Shown: positions 32,516-40,282 of the stretch, piece by piece
Position numbering within the stretch: the stretch's first letter is position 1
Layout of the letters: every line of letters begins with the position of its first letter
Origin: Novosphingobium sp. UBA6272
Lineage (GTDB): Bacteria; Pseudomonadota; Alphaproteobacteria; Sphingomonadales; Sphingomonadaceae
Direction: 5' to 3'
Assembly (NCBI RefSeq): GCF_002440635.1
Contig: NZ_DJUW01000016.1
Span: 118,130-182,129, forward strand
Length of the DNA stretch: 64,000 bases
Notes under the pieces: generated by a model
Told to the model about the DNA's origin: nothing
The model's input: the letters and a program-made list of their open reading frames with translations, nothing else
The model's database searches: none
Program-made: the position numbers and the translations under genes

Positions 32516-32654
32516 CGTCACCCTGAACTTGTTTCAGGGTCCATGATGCCGCCAGCCCTGAAGACGCCGAAAACGATCCAACGGCCCGTCCTCGTTGCGG
32601 CACAGCGCACCGGTGGTGCCGTGGAATGGACCCTGAAACGAGTTCAGGGTGACG
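32516..32654. repeat. Long palindrome, 'CTGAACTTGTTTCAG' family, well-conserved copy
   Basis: The left arm 32516-32544 (CGTCACCCTGAACTTGTTTC...) and the right arm 32626-32654 are inverted copies that match at 28 of 29 positions. The spacer is 81 bp. The element fills the gap between rmuC and def, both on the minus strand. No ORF is supported in it. A decayed copy lies at 5744-5873. Confidence 0.85.
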
Positions 32655-32693
32655 GCTGTGGGGTGGATTCGAGTGTTAGTTGTCTCTCGCTGA

Positions 32694-33260
32694 TCAAGCC
32701 GCCTTGCGCAGCTTTTCCAGCTTCTTCAGCGCCATCTGCCGCTTAAGGCGGCTGAGGTGGTCGATGAACAGGATCCCTTCGAGGTGGTCCATCTCGTGCT
32801 GCAGGCAGGTCGCCATCAGCCCTTCCATCTCTTCCTCGTGGACCTTGCCGTCGAGATCCTGCCAGCGGGCGCGGATCCGGGCCGGGCGTTCGACCTCGGC
32901 ATAGATTTCCGGGACCGAGAGGCAGCCTTCGGAATAGACCGCGTGATCGTCCGAGGGATCGAGGATCTCCGGATTGATGAAGACCTGCGGCTGCTTCAGC
33001 GTCGGCTGGTGGTGGTGATGATGGCCGTCGTGGTTGCACGGCACCGGCTCGGCATCGGGATCGTCGGGCTGGAGATCGATCACCAGCACGCGCAGCGGCA
33101 CCCCGACCTGGATCGCGGCAAGCCCGATTCCGGGGGCGTCGTACATGGTTTCGAACATGTCATCGACCAGGGTGCGCAGTTCATCATTGAACGCGGTGAC
33201 GGGGGCCGAGACCTGCTTGAGCACGGGATCGGGAACTTCGAGGATTTCGCGGATAGCCAT
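32694..33260 (-). CDS. def: Peptide deformylase
   Basis: 188 aa from ATG 33260; an in-frame upstream start at 33296 gives residues not seen in the family. PDF removes the formyl group from the N-terminal methionine of new proteins. All three motifs are present: 'GIGLAAIQVG' (motif 1), 'EGCLSVP' with Cys113 (motif 2) and 'QHEMDH' with His155 and His159 (motif 3). Between motifs 1 and 2 lies an acidic then histidine-rich insertion with five consecutive His residues (80-84, CNHDGHHHHHQP). It is on the opposite strand to fmt, with recR between them. Confidence 0.95.
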   Translation of the reverse strand: MAIREILEVPDPVLKQVSAPVTAFNDELRTLVDDMFETMYDAPGIGLAAIQVGVPLRVLVIDLQPDDPDAEPVPCNHDGHHHHHQPTLKQPQVFINPEILDPSDDHAVYSEGCLSVPEIYAEVERPARIRARWQDLDGKVHEEEMEGLMATCLQHEMDHLEGILFIDHLSRLKRQMALKKLEKLRKAA

Positions 33261-33331
33261 GAAGGGGCACATAGTGCGAGGTTGCGCTGGCTTCAACCAT
33301 AGGAATTCTTCGTGTCTTCGTGTGAACCCGA

Positions 33332-33928
33332 TCAGCCCATCGGCCGCCGCGCGCGCAGCGCCTGGGCCAAAGTCCCTTCGTCGAGGTAATCAAGCTCTCC
33401 CCCCACCGGCAGGCCATGGGCCAGCTGGGTGATCCGCACCGGATAGCCTTCGAGCCGCTCGGCGATGTAATGCGCGGTGGTCTGGCCCTCCAGCGTGGCG
33501 TTCATCGCCAGGACGACCTCGTCGATCCCGCCCTGACTGACCCGTTCGAGCAGCTTGCCGATCGACAGGTCTTCGGGCCGCACGCCCTCCAGCGCCGAGA
33601 GCCGCCCGCCGAGCACGTGGTACCTGCCGGTGAACAGCCGCGCCCGATCGAGCGCCCACAGGTCCGAAACGTCCTCCACCACGCAAAGCTGGCGCGGATC
33701 GCGGCGTGGATCGGCACAGATCGCGCAAGGGTTGGTGGTATCGACATTGCCGCAGGTCTGGCATTCGACCAGCCCGGCCCGCACCGCCTCCAGCGCCTCG
33801 AGCAAACCAACCAGCGAAGTCTCGCGCCGCTTGATCAGCCACAGCACCGCGCGCCGCGCCGAACGCGGGCCAAGGCCCGGCAAGCGCGACAGCGCCTGGG
33901 TCAGTGCTTCGATTTCCGAGGAAGCCAT
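33332..33928 (-). CDS. recR: Recombination mediator protein RecR
   Basis: 198 aa from ATG 33928. RecR works with RecO (and RecF) to load RecA at gaps. The N-terminal helix-hairpin-helix is in 'LSRLPGLGPRSARRAVLWL'. The zinc finger is 'CQTCGNVDTTNPCAIC' and the Toprim domain begins 'LCVVEDVSDLWALD'. 'YHVLGGRLSALEGV' and the late 'GLPVGGELDYLDEGTL' also match. The open frame runs further upstream into the REP palindrome, which I do not consider coding. Confidence 0.95.
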   Translation of the reverse strand: MASSEIEALTQALSRLPGLGPRSARRAVLWLIKRRETSLVGLLEALEAVRAGLVECQTCGNVDTTNPCAICADPRRDPRQLCVVEDVSDLWALDRARLFTGRYHVLGGRLSALEGVRPEDLSIGKLLERVSQGGIDEVVLAMNATLEGQTTAHYIAERLEGYPVRITQLAHGLPVGGELDYLDEGTLAQALRARRPMG

Positions 33929-33940
33929 AACGCTCTCTAA

Positions 33941-34026
33941 CCGCTCAGGCTGAGCTTGTCGAAGCCCTGTCCTTTTCTTTTCCAACGTTGAAAGTAAGGA
34001 CAGTCCTTCGATAAGCTCAGGACGGA
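33941..34026. repeat. REP-like palindrome, 'GCTCAGGCTGAGC' family, copy 2
   Basis: The left arm 33941-33964 carries CCGCTCAGGCTGAGCTTGTC then GAAG. The right arm (about 34004-34026) carries CCTTCGATAAGCTCAGGACGG in the opposite sense, a variant of the same arm. Inside these, 'CTGTCC' and 'GGACAG' form a second nested stem. The element takes up nearly all of the 104 bp between the divergent recR and fmt starts. Confidence 0.8.
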
Positions 34027-34032
34027 CGGAAA

Positions 34033-34947
34033 TTGACTTTGCGCGTGATCTTCATGGGAACCCCTGATTTTGCCGTTCCGGCGCTGAAGGCGCTGGTCGC
34101 GGCGGGGCATGATGTGGTCGCCGCCTATACCCAGCCCCCCCGCCCCGGCGGCCGCCGCGGCAAGGAACTGACCCCTACCCCGGTACACAAGGCAGCCGTG
34201 GCGCTGGGGATCGAAGTGCGCCATCCGGCCAGCCTGAAGGGCACGGACGAGCAGGAGGCATTTGCAACGCTGAACGCCGATGTGGCAGTCGTCGCTGCCT
34301 ATGGCCTGATCCTGCCTCAGACGGTGCTCGATGCGCCGCGCCTGGGCTGCCTTAATGTGCATGCCAGCCTGCTCCCGCGCTGGCGCGGCGCGGCCCCGAT
34401 CCAGCGGGCGATCCTGGCGGGCGATGAATGGACCGGCGTCACCATCATGCAGATGGAAAAGGGCCTCGATACCGGGCCGATGCTGGCCGAGGTGAAGACG
34501 CCGGTGGTCGGCAAGACTACGGGCGAATTGACCGAGGAACTGGCCGAGCTTGGCGGCAACCTGATGGTTGAAGTCCTGGCCGACCTGCCCGGCCATGCGC
34601 CGCAGGTGCAGCCGGAAGAGGGCGTCACCTATGCCCACAAGATCGACAAGGCCGAGACCCGGATCGACTGGAGCCAGAGCGCCGGACAGGCCGAACGCCA
34701 GGTTCGCGCCTTTGCCCCCGCGCCGGGGGCCTGGTTCGAGTTCGAAGGCGAGCGCTGCAAGGTCCTTGCTGCCGAGATCGCCGCAGGCAGCGGCAAACCA
34801 GGTGAAGTACTGGATGACCAGCTGACCGTCGCTTGCGCTATCGGCGCGCTCCGACCCACTTGGGTGCAGCGGGCTGGCCGCCCGGCAATGGCGACGCAGG
34901 ACCTGCTGCGCGGCTGGGCAATTGGCGCGGGGGCCGCACTCGCTTGA
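34033..34947 (+). CDS. fmt: Methionyl-tRNA formyltransferase
   Basis: 304 aa from TTG 34033; a second TTG at 34039 gives the more usual 'MRVIFMGTPDFAVP' start, and no ATG is available. Fmt formylates initiator Met-tRNA with 10-formyl-tetrahydrofolate. The active-site and folate motifs are 'LNVHASLLPRWRGAAPIQ', with the conserved Asn and His and the SLLP motif. The C-terminal OB-like domain starts near 'YAHKIDKAETRIDW'. The stop overlaps the truA TTG start (TTGA at 34944-34947). Confidence 0.95.
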   Translation: MTLRVIFMGTPDFAVPALKALVAAGHDVVAAYTQPPRPGGRRGKELTPTPVHKAAVALGIEVRHPASLKGTDEQEAFATLNADVAVVAAYGLILPQTVLDAPRLGCLNVHASLLPRWRGAAPIQRAILAGDEWTGVTIMQMEKGLDTGPMLAEVKTPVVGKTTGELTEELAELGGNLMVEVLADLPGHAPQVQPEEGVTYAHKIDKAETRIDWSQSAGQAERQVRAFAPAPGAWFEFEGERCKVLAAEIAAGSGKPGEVLDDQLTVACAIGALRPTWVQRAGRPAMATQDLLRGWAIGAGAALA

Positions 34948-35690
34948 CCCGTTTTGCCCTTACCCTCGAATTCGACGGCACACCGTTCATGGGCTTGCAG
35001 CGGCAAGCCCATGGGCCATCGGTGCAACAAGCGGTGGAGGAAGCGGTGCGTGCCACCACGGGGGAGACGGTCACGCTCCACGCCGCCGGGCGGACCGATG
35101 CCGGGGTTCATGCGCTGGGGATGCGGGTTCATGTCGATATCACGAAGGCAATCGACGCGTTCCGGCTGATGGAAGCGCTCAACCACCACCTGCGCCCCGA
35201 TCCGATCGCGGTGCTGGCCTGCGAGGCCGTGGCGGATGACTGGCATGCGCGGTTTTCGTGCATCGGCCGCGAATACCTGTACCGGATCGCAAATCGCCGC
35301 GCGCCGCTGACACTCGATGCCAATCGCGCCTGGCAGGTTGCCCAGCCGCTCGACGCCGAAGCGATGCACCGCGCGGCACAGGCGCTGGTCGGGCACCACG
35401 ACTTCACCACCTTCCGCTCGGTCCATTGCCAGGCACAAAGCGCGGAAAAGACGCTCGACCTGCTGAGCGCCGAGCGCGTGGGCGAGGAAGTCCACATCCG
35501 CGCCGCCGCGCGTTCGTTCCTGCATCACCAGGTCCGTTCGATGGTCGGCTGCCTCACGCTGGTCGGTATGGGCCGCTGGCGCGAGGAGCAAGTGGGCGAG
35601 GCGCTGGCCGCGCGCGACCGCGCCGCATTGGGCCTCAATGCACCCAGCGAAGGGCTTTATTTCGTTCGCGCGCTTTACCCCGGCGAATGA
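34944..35690 (+). CDS. truA: tRNA pseudouridine synthase A
   Basis: 248 aa from TTG 34944, coupled to fmt. TruA makes pseudouridine at positions 38-40 of tRNA anticodon arms. The catalytic aspartate is Asp52 in 'HAAGRTDAGVHALG'. 'YLYRIANRRAP', 'GHHDFTTFRS' and 'ARSFLHHQVRSMVGCL' are family signatures. An in-frame extension upstream inside fmt is not part of the protein. Confidence 0.95.
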   Translation: MTRFALTLEFDGTPFMGLQRQAHGPSVQQAVEEAVRATTGETVTLHAAGRTDAGVHALGMRVHVDITKAIDAFRLMEALNHHLRPDPIAVLACEAVADDWHARFSCIGREYLYRIANRRAPLTLDANRAWQVAQPLDAEAMHRAAQALVGHHDFTTFRSVHCQAQSAEKTLDLLSAERVGEEVHIRAAARSFLHHQVRSMVGCLTLVGMGRWREEQVGEALAARDRAALGLNAPSEGLYFVRALYPGE

Positions 35691-35731
35691 CGCACTAGGT
35701 TGCATTCCGAAACAGAATCGGGAGACAACCA

Positions 35732-36832
35732 ATGGCATTCACCGGCAAGCAGCTCACCACCCAGCTCGACGCGGACGGCACGCTGACCCTCCAGCTCAAC
35801 GACAAGACCTGGGATGATCCCAAGACCGGCCAGGTGCTGATCAAGGTTGAAGCCAGCCCGATCAATCCTTCGGACCTCGGCCTGCTGTTCGCCAGCGCCG
35901 ATACCGAAAACGCGGTTTACTCGCCCGGCAAGGTCGTGGCGAAGATGCCCGACAACGCCACCCGCGCGATGAAGGCGCGGCACGGCATGGCGATGCCGGC
36001 AGGCAACGAAGCAGCCGGCACCGTGGTCGCGGCAGGCGCAGGCGCGGAACACCTGATGGGCAAGCGGATCGCCTGCGTTCCCGGCACCGCCTATGGCAGC
36101 TACGCAATCGCCGAAGCGCAGATGGCTTTTGCCGTCGATGACAGCGTAACTGCGGAACAGGCCGCAAGTTCGTTCGTCAACCCGATGACCGCGCTGGGTT
36201 TTACCGAAACGATGAAGCTGGAAGGCTTCACCGGGATCGTCCACGCTGCCGCCGCATCGAACCTCGGCCAGATGCTGGTCAAGATCTGCCTTGAGGACAA
36301 CATTCCGCTGGTCAACATCGTCCGCAGCGACGAGCAGGTGAAGCTGCTCAAGGACCTTGGCGCAACCCACGTGCTCAACATGACCGACGCCGATTTCATG
36401 CCCAGGCTGATCGACGCAATTGCGGAGACCAAGGCGATGATCGGGTTCGATCCGATCGGCGGCGGCACGCTCGCCGGGCAGATCCTGACTGCGATGGAAG
36501 CCGCCGCCAGCCGCGGCGCCGCCTTCAGCCGCTATGGCTCATCGGAGCCGAAGAAGGTCTACATCTATGGCGCGCTCGATCTCGGCCCGACGATCCTCAA
36601 CCGCGCCTTCGGCCTGACCTGGGACCTCGCCGGCTGGCTGCTGACCCCGTTCATGATGAAAGCCGGGATGGAAGTGGTCGGCCGGATGCGCGCGCGGGTG
36701 ATGAAGGACCTGACCACCACCTTCGCCAGCCATTATGCCAGGAAGGGCAACCTCGAAGACATGCTCACAAAGGATGCAGTGAGCATGTACAACGCGCGGC
36801 GCACGGGCGAGAAGTACCTGGTCACGCCGTAA
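35732..36832 (+). CDS. Medium-chain dehydrogenase/reductase (quinone reductase-like)
   Basis: 366 aa with GGGAG about 8 bp upstream. The N-terminal GroES-like fold includes 'VLIKVEASPINPSDLGLL' and 'GNEAAGTVVAAGAGAEHLMG'. The Rossmann part includes 'VHAAAASNLGQMLVKIC' and 'LKDLGATHVLNM', in which the nucleotide-binding glycines are replaced by an AAASNLGQ pattern. The usual catalytic and structural zinc ligands of alcohol dehydrogenases are absent, so this is a zinc-free enoyl or quinone reductase-type MDR. The substrate is unknown. Confidence 0.88.
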   Translation: MAFTGKQLTTQLDADGTLTLQLNDKTWDDPKTGQVLIKVEASPINPSDLGLLFASADTENAVYSPGKVVAKMPDNATRAMKARHGMAMPAGNEAAGTVVAAGAGAEHLMGKRIACVPGTAYGSYAIAEAQMAFAVDDSVTAEQAASSFVNPMTALGFTETMKLEGFTGIVHAAAASNLGQMLVKICLEDNIPLVNIVRSDEQVKLLKDLGATHVLNMTDADFMPRLIDAIAETKAMIGFDPIGGGTLAGQILTAMEAAASRGAAFSRYGSSEPKKVYIYGALDLGPTILNRAFGLTWDLAGWLLTPFMMKAGMEVVGRMRARVMKDLTTTFASHYARKGNLEDMLTKDAVSMYNARRTGEKYLVTP

Positions 36833-36840
36833 GCGAGATA

Positions 36841-36869
36841 TCCTCCCTGACGCGCAGCGTCGGGGAGGA
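36841..36869. terminator. Hairpin between convergent genes, likely terminator
   Basis: TCCTCCCTGACGC / GCGTCGGGGAGGA pair over 13 positions with one mismatch around a 3-base loop (GCA). It lies between the stops of the MDR gene (plus) and cobS (minus). There is no long T-run on either side, so termination efficiency is uncertain. Confidence 0.6.
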
Positions 36870-36870
36870 A

Positions 36871-37860
36871 TTACCCCTTCCCGACAACGCTTTCCGGCAG
36901 TTCGGTTCCGAACACGCGCTGGTAGTACTCCGCCACCAGCATCCGCTCGGTCTCGTCGCACTTGTTGAGGAACGAGAGGCGGAAGGCGAAGCCGGGGTCC
37001 TTGAAGATCGCGGTGTTCTGCGCCCAGGTGATCACGGTGCGCGGGCTCATCACGGTGCTGATATCGCCGTTGATGAAGCCCTGGCGGGTCAGATCGGCGA
37101 CCTTGACCATGTTGGCGACCATTTCGGCGGAGGCGCCTTCGGTCTTGGCCAGCACGATCTCGCTTTCGACCTGTGCGGGCAGGTAGTTGAGCTGAACGAC
37201 TATGTTCCAGCGGTCCATCTGCGCCTGGTTGATCGCCTGGGTGCCGTGATAGAGCCCGCTGGTATCGCCGAGACCGACCGTATTGGCGGTGGCAAACAGG
37301 CGGAAGTTCTTGTCCGGACGGATCACCCGGTTCTGATCGAGCAGGGTCAGCTTTCCTTCGGTTTCCAGCACGCGCTGGATCACAAACATCACGTCGGGGC
37401 GGCCGGCATCGTACTCGTCGAAAACCAGCGCGACCGGGTGCTGCAGCGCCCAGGGCAGCAGCCCTTCGCGGAATTCGGTTACCTGTAGCCCGTCGCGCAG
37501 CACGATCGCATCGCGGCCGACCAGATCGATCCGGCTGATATGGGCGTCGAGGTTGATGCGAACAGTCGGCCAGTTGAGCCGGGCCGCGACCTGCTCAATG
37601 TGTGTCGACTTGCCGGTACCGTGATAGCCCTGGACGATCACCCGGCGGTTGAAGGCAAAGCCAGCCAGAATCGCAAGCGTCGTATCCGGATCGAACACAT
37701 AGGCGCCGTCCACATCGGGCGTACGCTCGTCCGGCTGGCTAAAGGCCGGAACCTTCATGTCGATATCGATCCCGAAAAGCTCGCGCACGCTCACCTCGGT
37801 GTCGGGCGCGGGCAGGACGGTCTGGTTCGAAGTGTCGCTCAGGGCTGTTTTGTCGGTCAT
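36871..37860 (-). CDS. cobS: Cobaltochelatase-like AAA+ subunit CobS
   Basis: 329 aa. It is an AAA+ ATPase with Walker A 'GYHGTGKST' (residues 78-86), Walker B 'VALVFDEYDAGRPD' and sensor-1 'LFATANTVG'. The N-terminal 'VRELFGIDIDMKVPAF' is characteristic of CobS. With CobT and CobN it forms the aerobic cobalt chelatase of cobalamin synthesis, but CobS/CobT pairs often occur without cobN. Here cobT is not next to it: the downstream neighbour is a convergent MDR gene. In many alphaproteobacteria cobS is close to a dnaJ-like gene and bolA, which here lie 5 kb away beyond the TetR operon. Confidence 0.93.
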   Translation of the reverse strand: MTDKTALSDTSNQTVLPAPDTEVSVRELFGIDIDMKVPAFSQPDERTPDVDGAYVFDPDTTLAILAGFAFNRRVIVQGYHGTGKSTHIEQVAARLNWPTVRINLDAHISRIDLVGRDAIVLRDGLQVTEFREGLLPWALQHPVALVFDEYDAGRPDVMFVIQRVLETEGKLTLLDQNRVIRPDKNFRLFATANTVGLGDTSGLYHGTQAINQAQMDRWNIVVQLNYLPAQVESEIVLAKTEGASAEMVANMVKVADLTRQGFINGDISTVMSPRTVITWAQNTAIFKDPGFAFRLSFLNKCDETERMLVAEYYQRVFGTELPESVVGKG

Positions 37861-37995
37861 CGCGGGAACCGACTATACGCGCGGGCGCACGGCTGCAACT
37901 GCCTTTGCGCGCCAAACCGCGACTATTTCAACCGCGCGGTTAAGTCAGTCGGGCGGTGCAGGCTGAAGGACCGGCCGTGTGAAGCGGACTTGCAC

Positions 37996-38015
37996 CATAC
38001 CAACTGGTCGGTATG
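37996..38015. promoter_or_regulatory. TetR-family operator upstream of the VOC/GST operon
   Basis: CATACCAACTGGTCGGTATG is a 20 bp inverted repeat with 8 of 9 matching positions per half (CATACCAAC / CATACCGAC). It lies 8 bp upstream of the tetR start codon, where a bound repressor would block transcription or early elongation. The A-TACC...GGTA-T form is typical for TetR regulators of this size. Autoregulation of the whole operon is inferred. Confidence 0.7.
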
Positions 38016-38023
38016 ATGATGCC

Positions 38024-38644
38024 ATGTCCACGAGTCGCCCTGCCCTGGGCACCACTGCCCGTGACCGGTTGATCGCCGCCGCGCACCAGACTGTGCGGGC
38101 CAAGGGCTATGCCGCCACCTCGGTTGACGAGCTGTGCGGAGCCGCCGGGGTGACCAAGGGCGCGTTCTTTCACCACTTCCCTTCGAAGGAGGCATTGGGC
38201 GTTGCCGCGGCCAATGCCTGGACCGCGCGGGCCGAAGAACACATCTTCACCCTGCCGGAATGGACCCGGCTGCCCGATCCGCTTGACCGGCTGCTGGCGC
38301 ATATCGATTTCCGGCTGGCGATGATCGAGGGCCCGGTCGAGGATTTCACCTGTTTCGTCGGAACGATGGTGCAGGAAGCCTATCTGACCAACCAGCCGAT
38401 CCGAAAGGCCTGCCAGGCCAGCATCGGTGCCTATGCCGAACGGCTGGCCGAGGACATCCAGGCTGCGGTTGAACAACATGGCGCGCAGATCGACGCGCTG
38501 AGCCTGGCCTATCATGTCCAGGCCGTGCTGCAGGGCGCCTTCATTCTGGCCAAGGCCCAGAACGATCCGGCGCGCGCGCGGGACTCAGTTGCCCATCTCA
38601 AGCGATATGTCTCGATGCTGTTCGGAAAGACGGACCAACCATGA
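38024..38644 (+). CDS. TetR/AcrR family transcriptional regulator
   Basis: 206 aa from ATG 38024. The DNA-binding domain is at residues 10-57: 'TARDRLIAAAHQTVRAKGY' then 'ATSVDELCGAAGVTKGAFFH' and 'HFPSKEAL'. The variable C-terminal ligand domain contains 'EDFTCFVGTMVQEAYLTN' and a Cys residue in it (plus Cys38 in the HTH). These could sense electrophiles, though that is speculation. It is the first gene of an eight-gene run, and its stop overlaps the next start (ATGA at 38641-38644). An operator-like palindrome sits just ahead of it. Confidence 0.93.
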   Translation: MSTSRPALGTTARDRLIAAAHQTVRAKGYAATSVDELCGAAGVTKGAFFHHFPSKEALGVAAANAWTARAEEHIFTLPEWTRLPDPLDRLLAHIDFRLAMIEGPVEDFTCFVGTMVQEAYLTNQPIRKACQASIGAYAERLAEDIQAAVEQHGAQIDALSLAYHVQAVLQGAFILAKAQNDPARARDSVAHLKRYVSMLFGKTDQP

Positions 38645-39066
38645 CTCAAATGATCTTCGTCAACCTGCCGGTGGCCGATCTGCCCTGCGCCCGTGCATTC
38701 TATGAAGCGCTGGGTTTCACCCACAACCCTGCCTTCTCCAACGAAGAGGGGGCCTGCATGGTTCTGTCCGAGACGATCCATGTGATGATCCTGACTCACG
38801 CCAAATGGCGGACCTTTACCACCCGTCCGATCTGCCCGCCGGGTTCGAGCGAGGTTTCGCTGGCAATCACCTGCGGTGAAAAGGCCGAAGTTACCCGCCT
38901 GGTCGAGGCTGGAGCGGCCGCCGGCGGCGCAGCGGACGTCAATCCGCCCGAGGACCATGGCTTCATGTACCAGCGCACCATCGCCGATCCCGATGGTCAC
39001 ATCTGGGAACCGTTCTGGATGGATCCGTCCGCAGTGGGCGGCGCTGCAGAGGAGACTGCGCCATGA
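38641..39066 (+). CDS. VOC (glyoxalase/bleomycin resistance) superfamily protein
   Basis: 141 aa. Paired beta-alpha-beta-beta-beta modules begin 'MIFVNLPVADLPCARAFYEA' and 'GFTHNPAFSNEEGACMVLSE'. The C-terminal 'MYQRTIADPDGHIWEPFWMD' holds the late metal-ligand-type Glu ('HIWEPFW') of the VOC fold. It resembles the YP_iso_VOC 'glyoxalase-like' subgroup. Enzyme activity is unknown. It is coupled to tetR and to the DUF1428 gene (ATGA, 39063-39066). Confidence 0.88.
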   Translation: MTQMIFVNLPVADLPCARAFYEALGFTHNPAFSNEEGACMVLSETIHVMILTHAKWRTFTTRPICPPGSSEVSLAITCGEKAEVTRLVEAGAAAGGAADVNPPEDHGFMYQRTIADPDGHIWEPFWMDPSAVGGAAEETAP

Positions 39067-39416
39067 GCTTCTTCGACATCGCAATCTACACGGTCGCATC
39101 GGACGACAAGCAGGCCCTGACCGACTTTGCGACCAGCGCCGATCAAATCTTTCTGGAATACGGGGCGCTGCGCCTGATCGATGGTTGGGGTGAGGACGTC
39201 CCCCACGGCAAGGTCACCGATCTTTACCGCGCCGTTGCTGCCGGAGAAGGCCGTACAGTCTGCGTCGGGATTGTCGAATGGCCGGACAAGGCGACCCGTG
39301 ATGCCGGTTGGGCGAGGCTGGAAACCGATCCGCGCATGCAGGGAATCCAAGGACCAATGGACGGAAAGCACATGATTTTCGGCGGTTTTTCGGGACTGGT
39401 CGATATCACGGCATAA
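39063..39416 (+). CDS. DUF1428 family protein (YbaA-like)
   Basis: 117 aa. It matches DUF1428, a dimeric alpha-beta barrel family of unknown function. 'ADQIFLEYGALRLIDGWGED' and 'GKVTDLYRAVAAGEGRTV' come first; 'WPDKATRDAGWARLETDPRM' and 'PMDGKHMIFGGFS' follow. DUF1428 proteins are usually encoded near VOC and PhnB-like genes, as here. The stop TAA (39414-39416) overlaps the AAGGAG ribosome-binding site of the next gene. Confidence 0.9.
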   Translation: MSFFDIAIYTVASDDKQALTDFATSADQIFLEYGALRLIDGWGEDVPHGKVTDLYRAVAAGEGRTVCVGIVEWPDKATRDAGWARLETDPRMQGIQGPMDGKHMIFGGFSGLVDITA

Positions 39417-39420
39417 GGAG
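39415..39420 (+). promoter_or_regulatory. Shine-Dalgarno sequence that places the ACG start
   Basis: AAGGAG at 39415-39420, overlapping the DUF1428 stop, sits 7 bases before ACG 39428. It is the best ribosome-binding site in this gap and fixes the likely initiation codon of the two-domain VOC gene. Confidence 0.65.
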
Positions 39421-39427
39421 CAAGGCG

Positions 39428-40213
39428 ACGAGCACTCTTCAAGGCAGCTGGATCTGGTACGAACTGATGACCGCCGACCCGGCAGCGGCCAAGGCTTTCT
39501 ACGAGCCGATCATTGGCTGGACGATGTCTCCTGGTACGCCCGAAACCGGCAACTACGGTTTCATCGCTGCACCGGACCAGGCAATGGTCAGCGGCGTTCT
39601 GGCGCTGACCGAGGATATGACCGCGCACGGCGCGCGGCCTTGCTGGGTCGGTTATATCGGCGTCGATGATTGCGATGCCACAGTCACCGCGATCGAGGCC
39701 GCTGGCGGGAAGACGCTGATGCCGCCGAACGATGTGCCGATGGCCGGGCGGATTGCAATGGTCGCCGATCCGGGCGGCGCACCGTTCTATGTCATAACCC
39801 CTACCCCGCCCCCTGGCGGCGGCGAAAGCACTGCGTTCCAGGCTGAGATCAACTGCGGCCATTGCGGCTGGAACGAACTGCTGGCCGGCGATGCCCCGCG
39901 CGAACTGGGGTTTTACACCGGCCTGTTCGGCTGGTCGCTTCCCGAACCGATGGATATGGGCCCGATGGGGAAATACCAGTTCATCGCGCATGACGGCGTG
40001 ACTGTCGGAGCGATCATGCCGGCCATGCCGCAGACCCCGGCCCCGTTCTGGAATCACTATTTCTGGGTGCCCAGCATCGCTGCTGCCAGGCCGCTGATCG
40101 AGGCTGGCGGCGGACAGGTGATCAACGGACCGATGGAAGTCCCCGGCGGCAGCTGGATCGTCCAGGGGATCGATCCGCAAGGAGCGTTTTTCAGCCTGGT
40201 CGGCGGCGCGTAG
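39428..40213 (+). CDS. Two-domain VOC protein with apparent ACG start codon
   Basis: 261 aa. Two VOC modules are visible: residues 1-122 ('LQGSWIWYELMTADPAAAKA', then 'WVGYIGVDDCDATVTAIEAA') and about 135-261 ('HCGWNELLAGDAPRELGFYT', then 'GKYQFIAHDGVTVGAIMP'). No ATG, GTG or TTG occurs at the expected start. The codon 7 bases after a good AAGGAG (39415-39420) is ACG 39428, which would be read Met-Ser-Thr-Leu-Gln-Gly. The closest upstream alternative is TTG 39308, deep inside DUF1428. The closest internal ATG (39467) would remove the first beta strand. I therefore annotate ACG as the start. The domain pair resembles CFP-30B/hydroxylase-like VOC proteins. Confidence 0.8.
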   Translation, partial: TSTLQGSWIWYELMTADPAAAKAFYEPIIGWTMSPGTPETGNYGFIAAPDQAMVSGVLALTEDMTAHGARPCWVGYIGVDDCDATVTAIEAAGGKTLMPPNDVPMAGRIAMVADPGGAPFYVITPTPPPGGGESTAFQAEINCGHCGWNELLAGDAPRELGFYTGLFGWSLPEPMDMGPMGKYQFIAHDGVTVGAIMPAMPQTPAPFWNHYFWVPSIAAARPLIEAGGGQVINGPMEVPGGSWIVQGIDPQGAFFSLVGGA

Positions 40214-40282
40214 CCAAGCTTGACCAGCGCAAATTGATCGGCCAAGTTCCGTATTTGTTCCAATTCGACCGGGAGTATCGCC

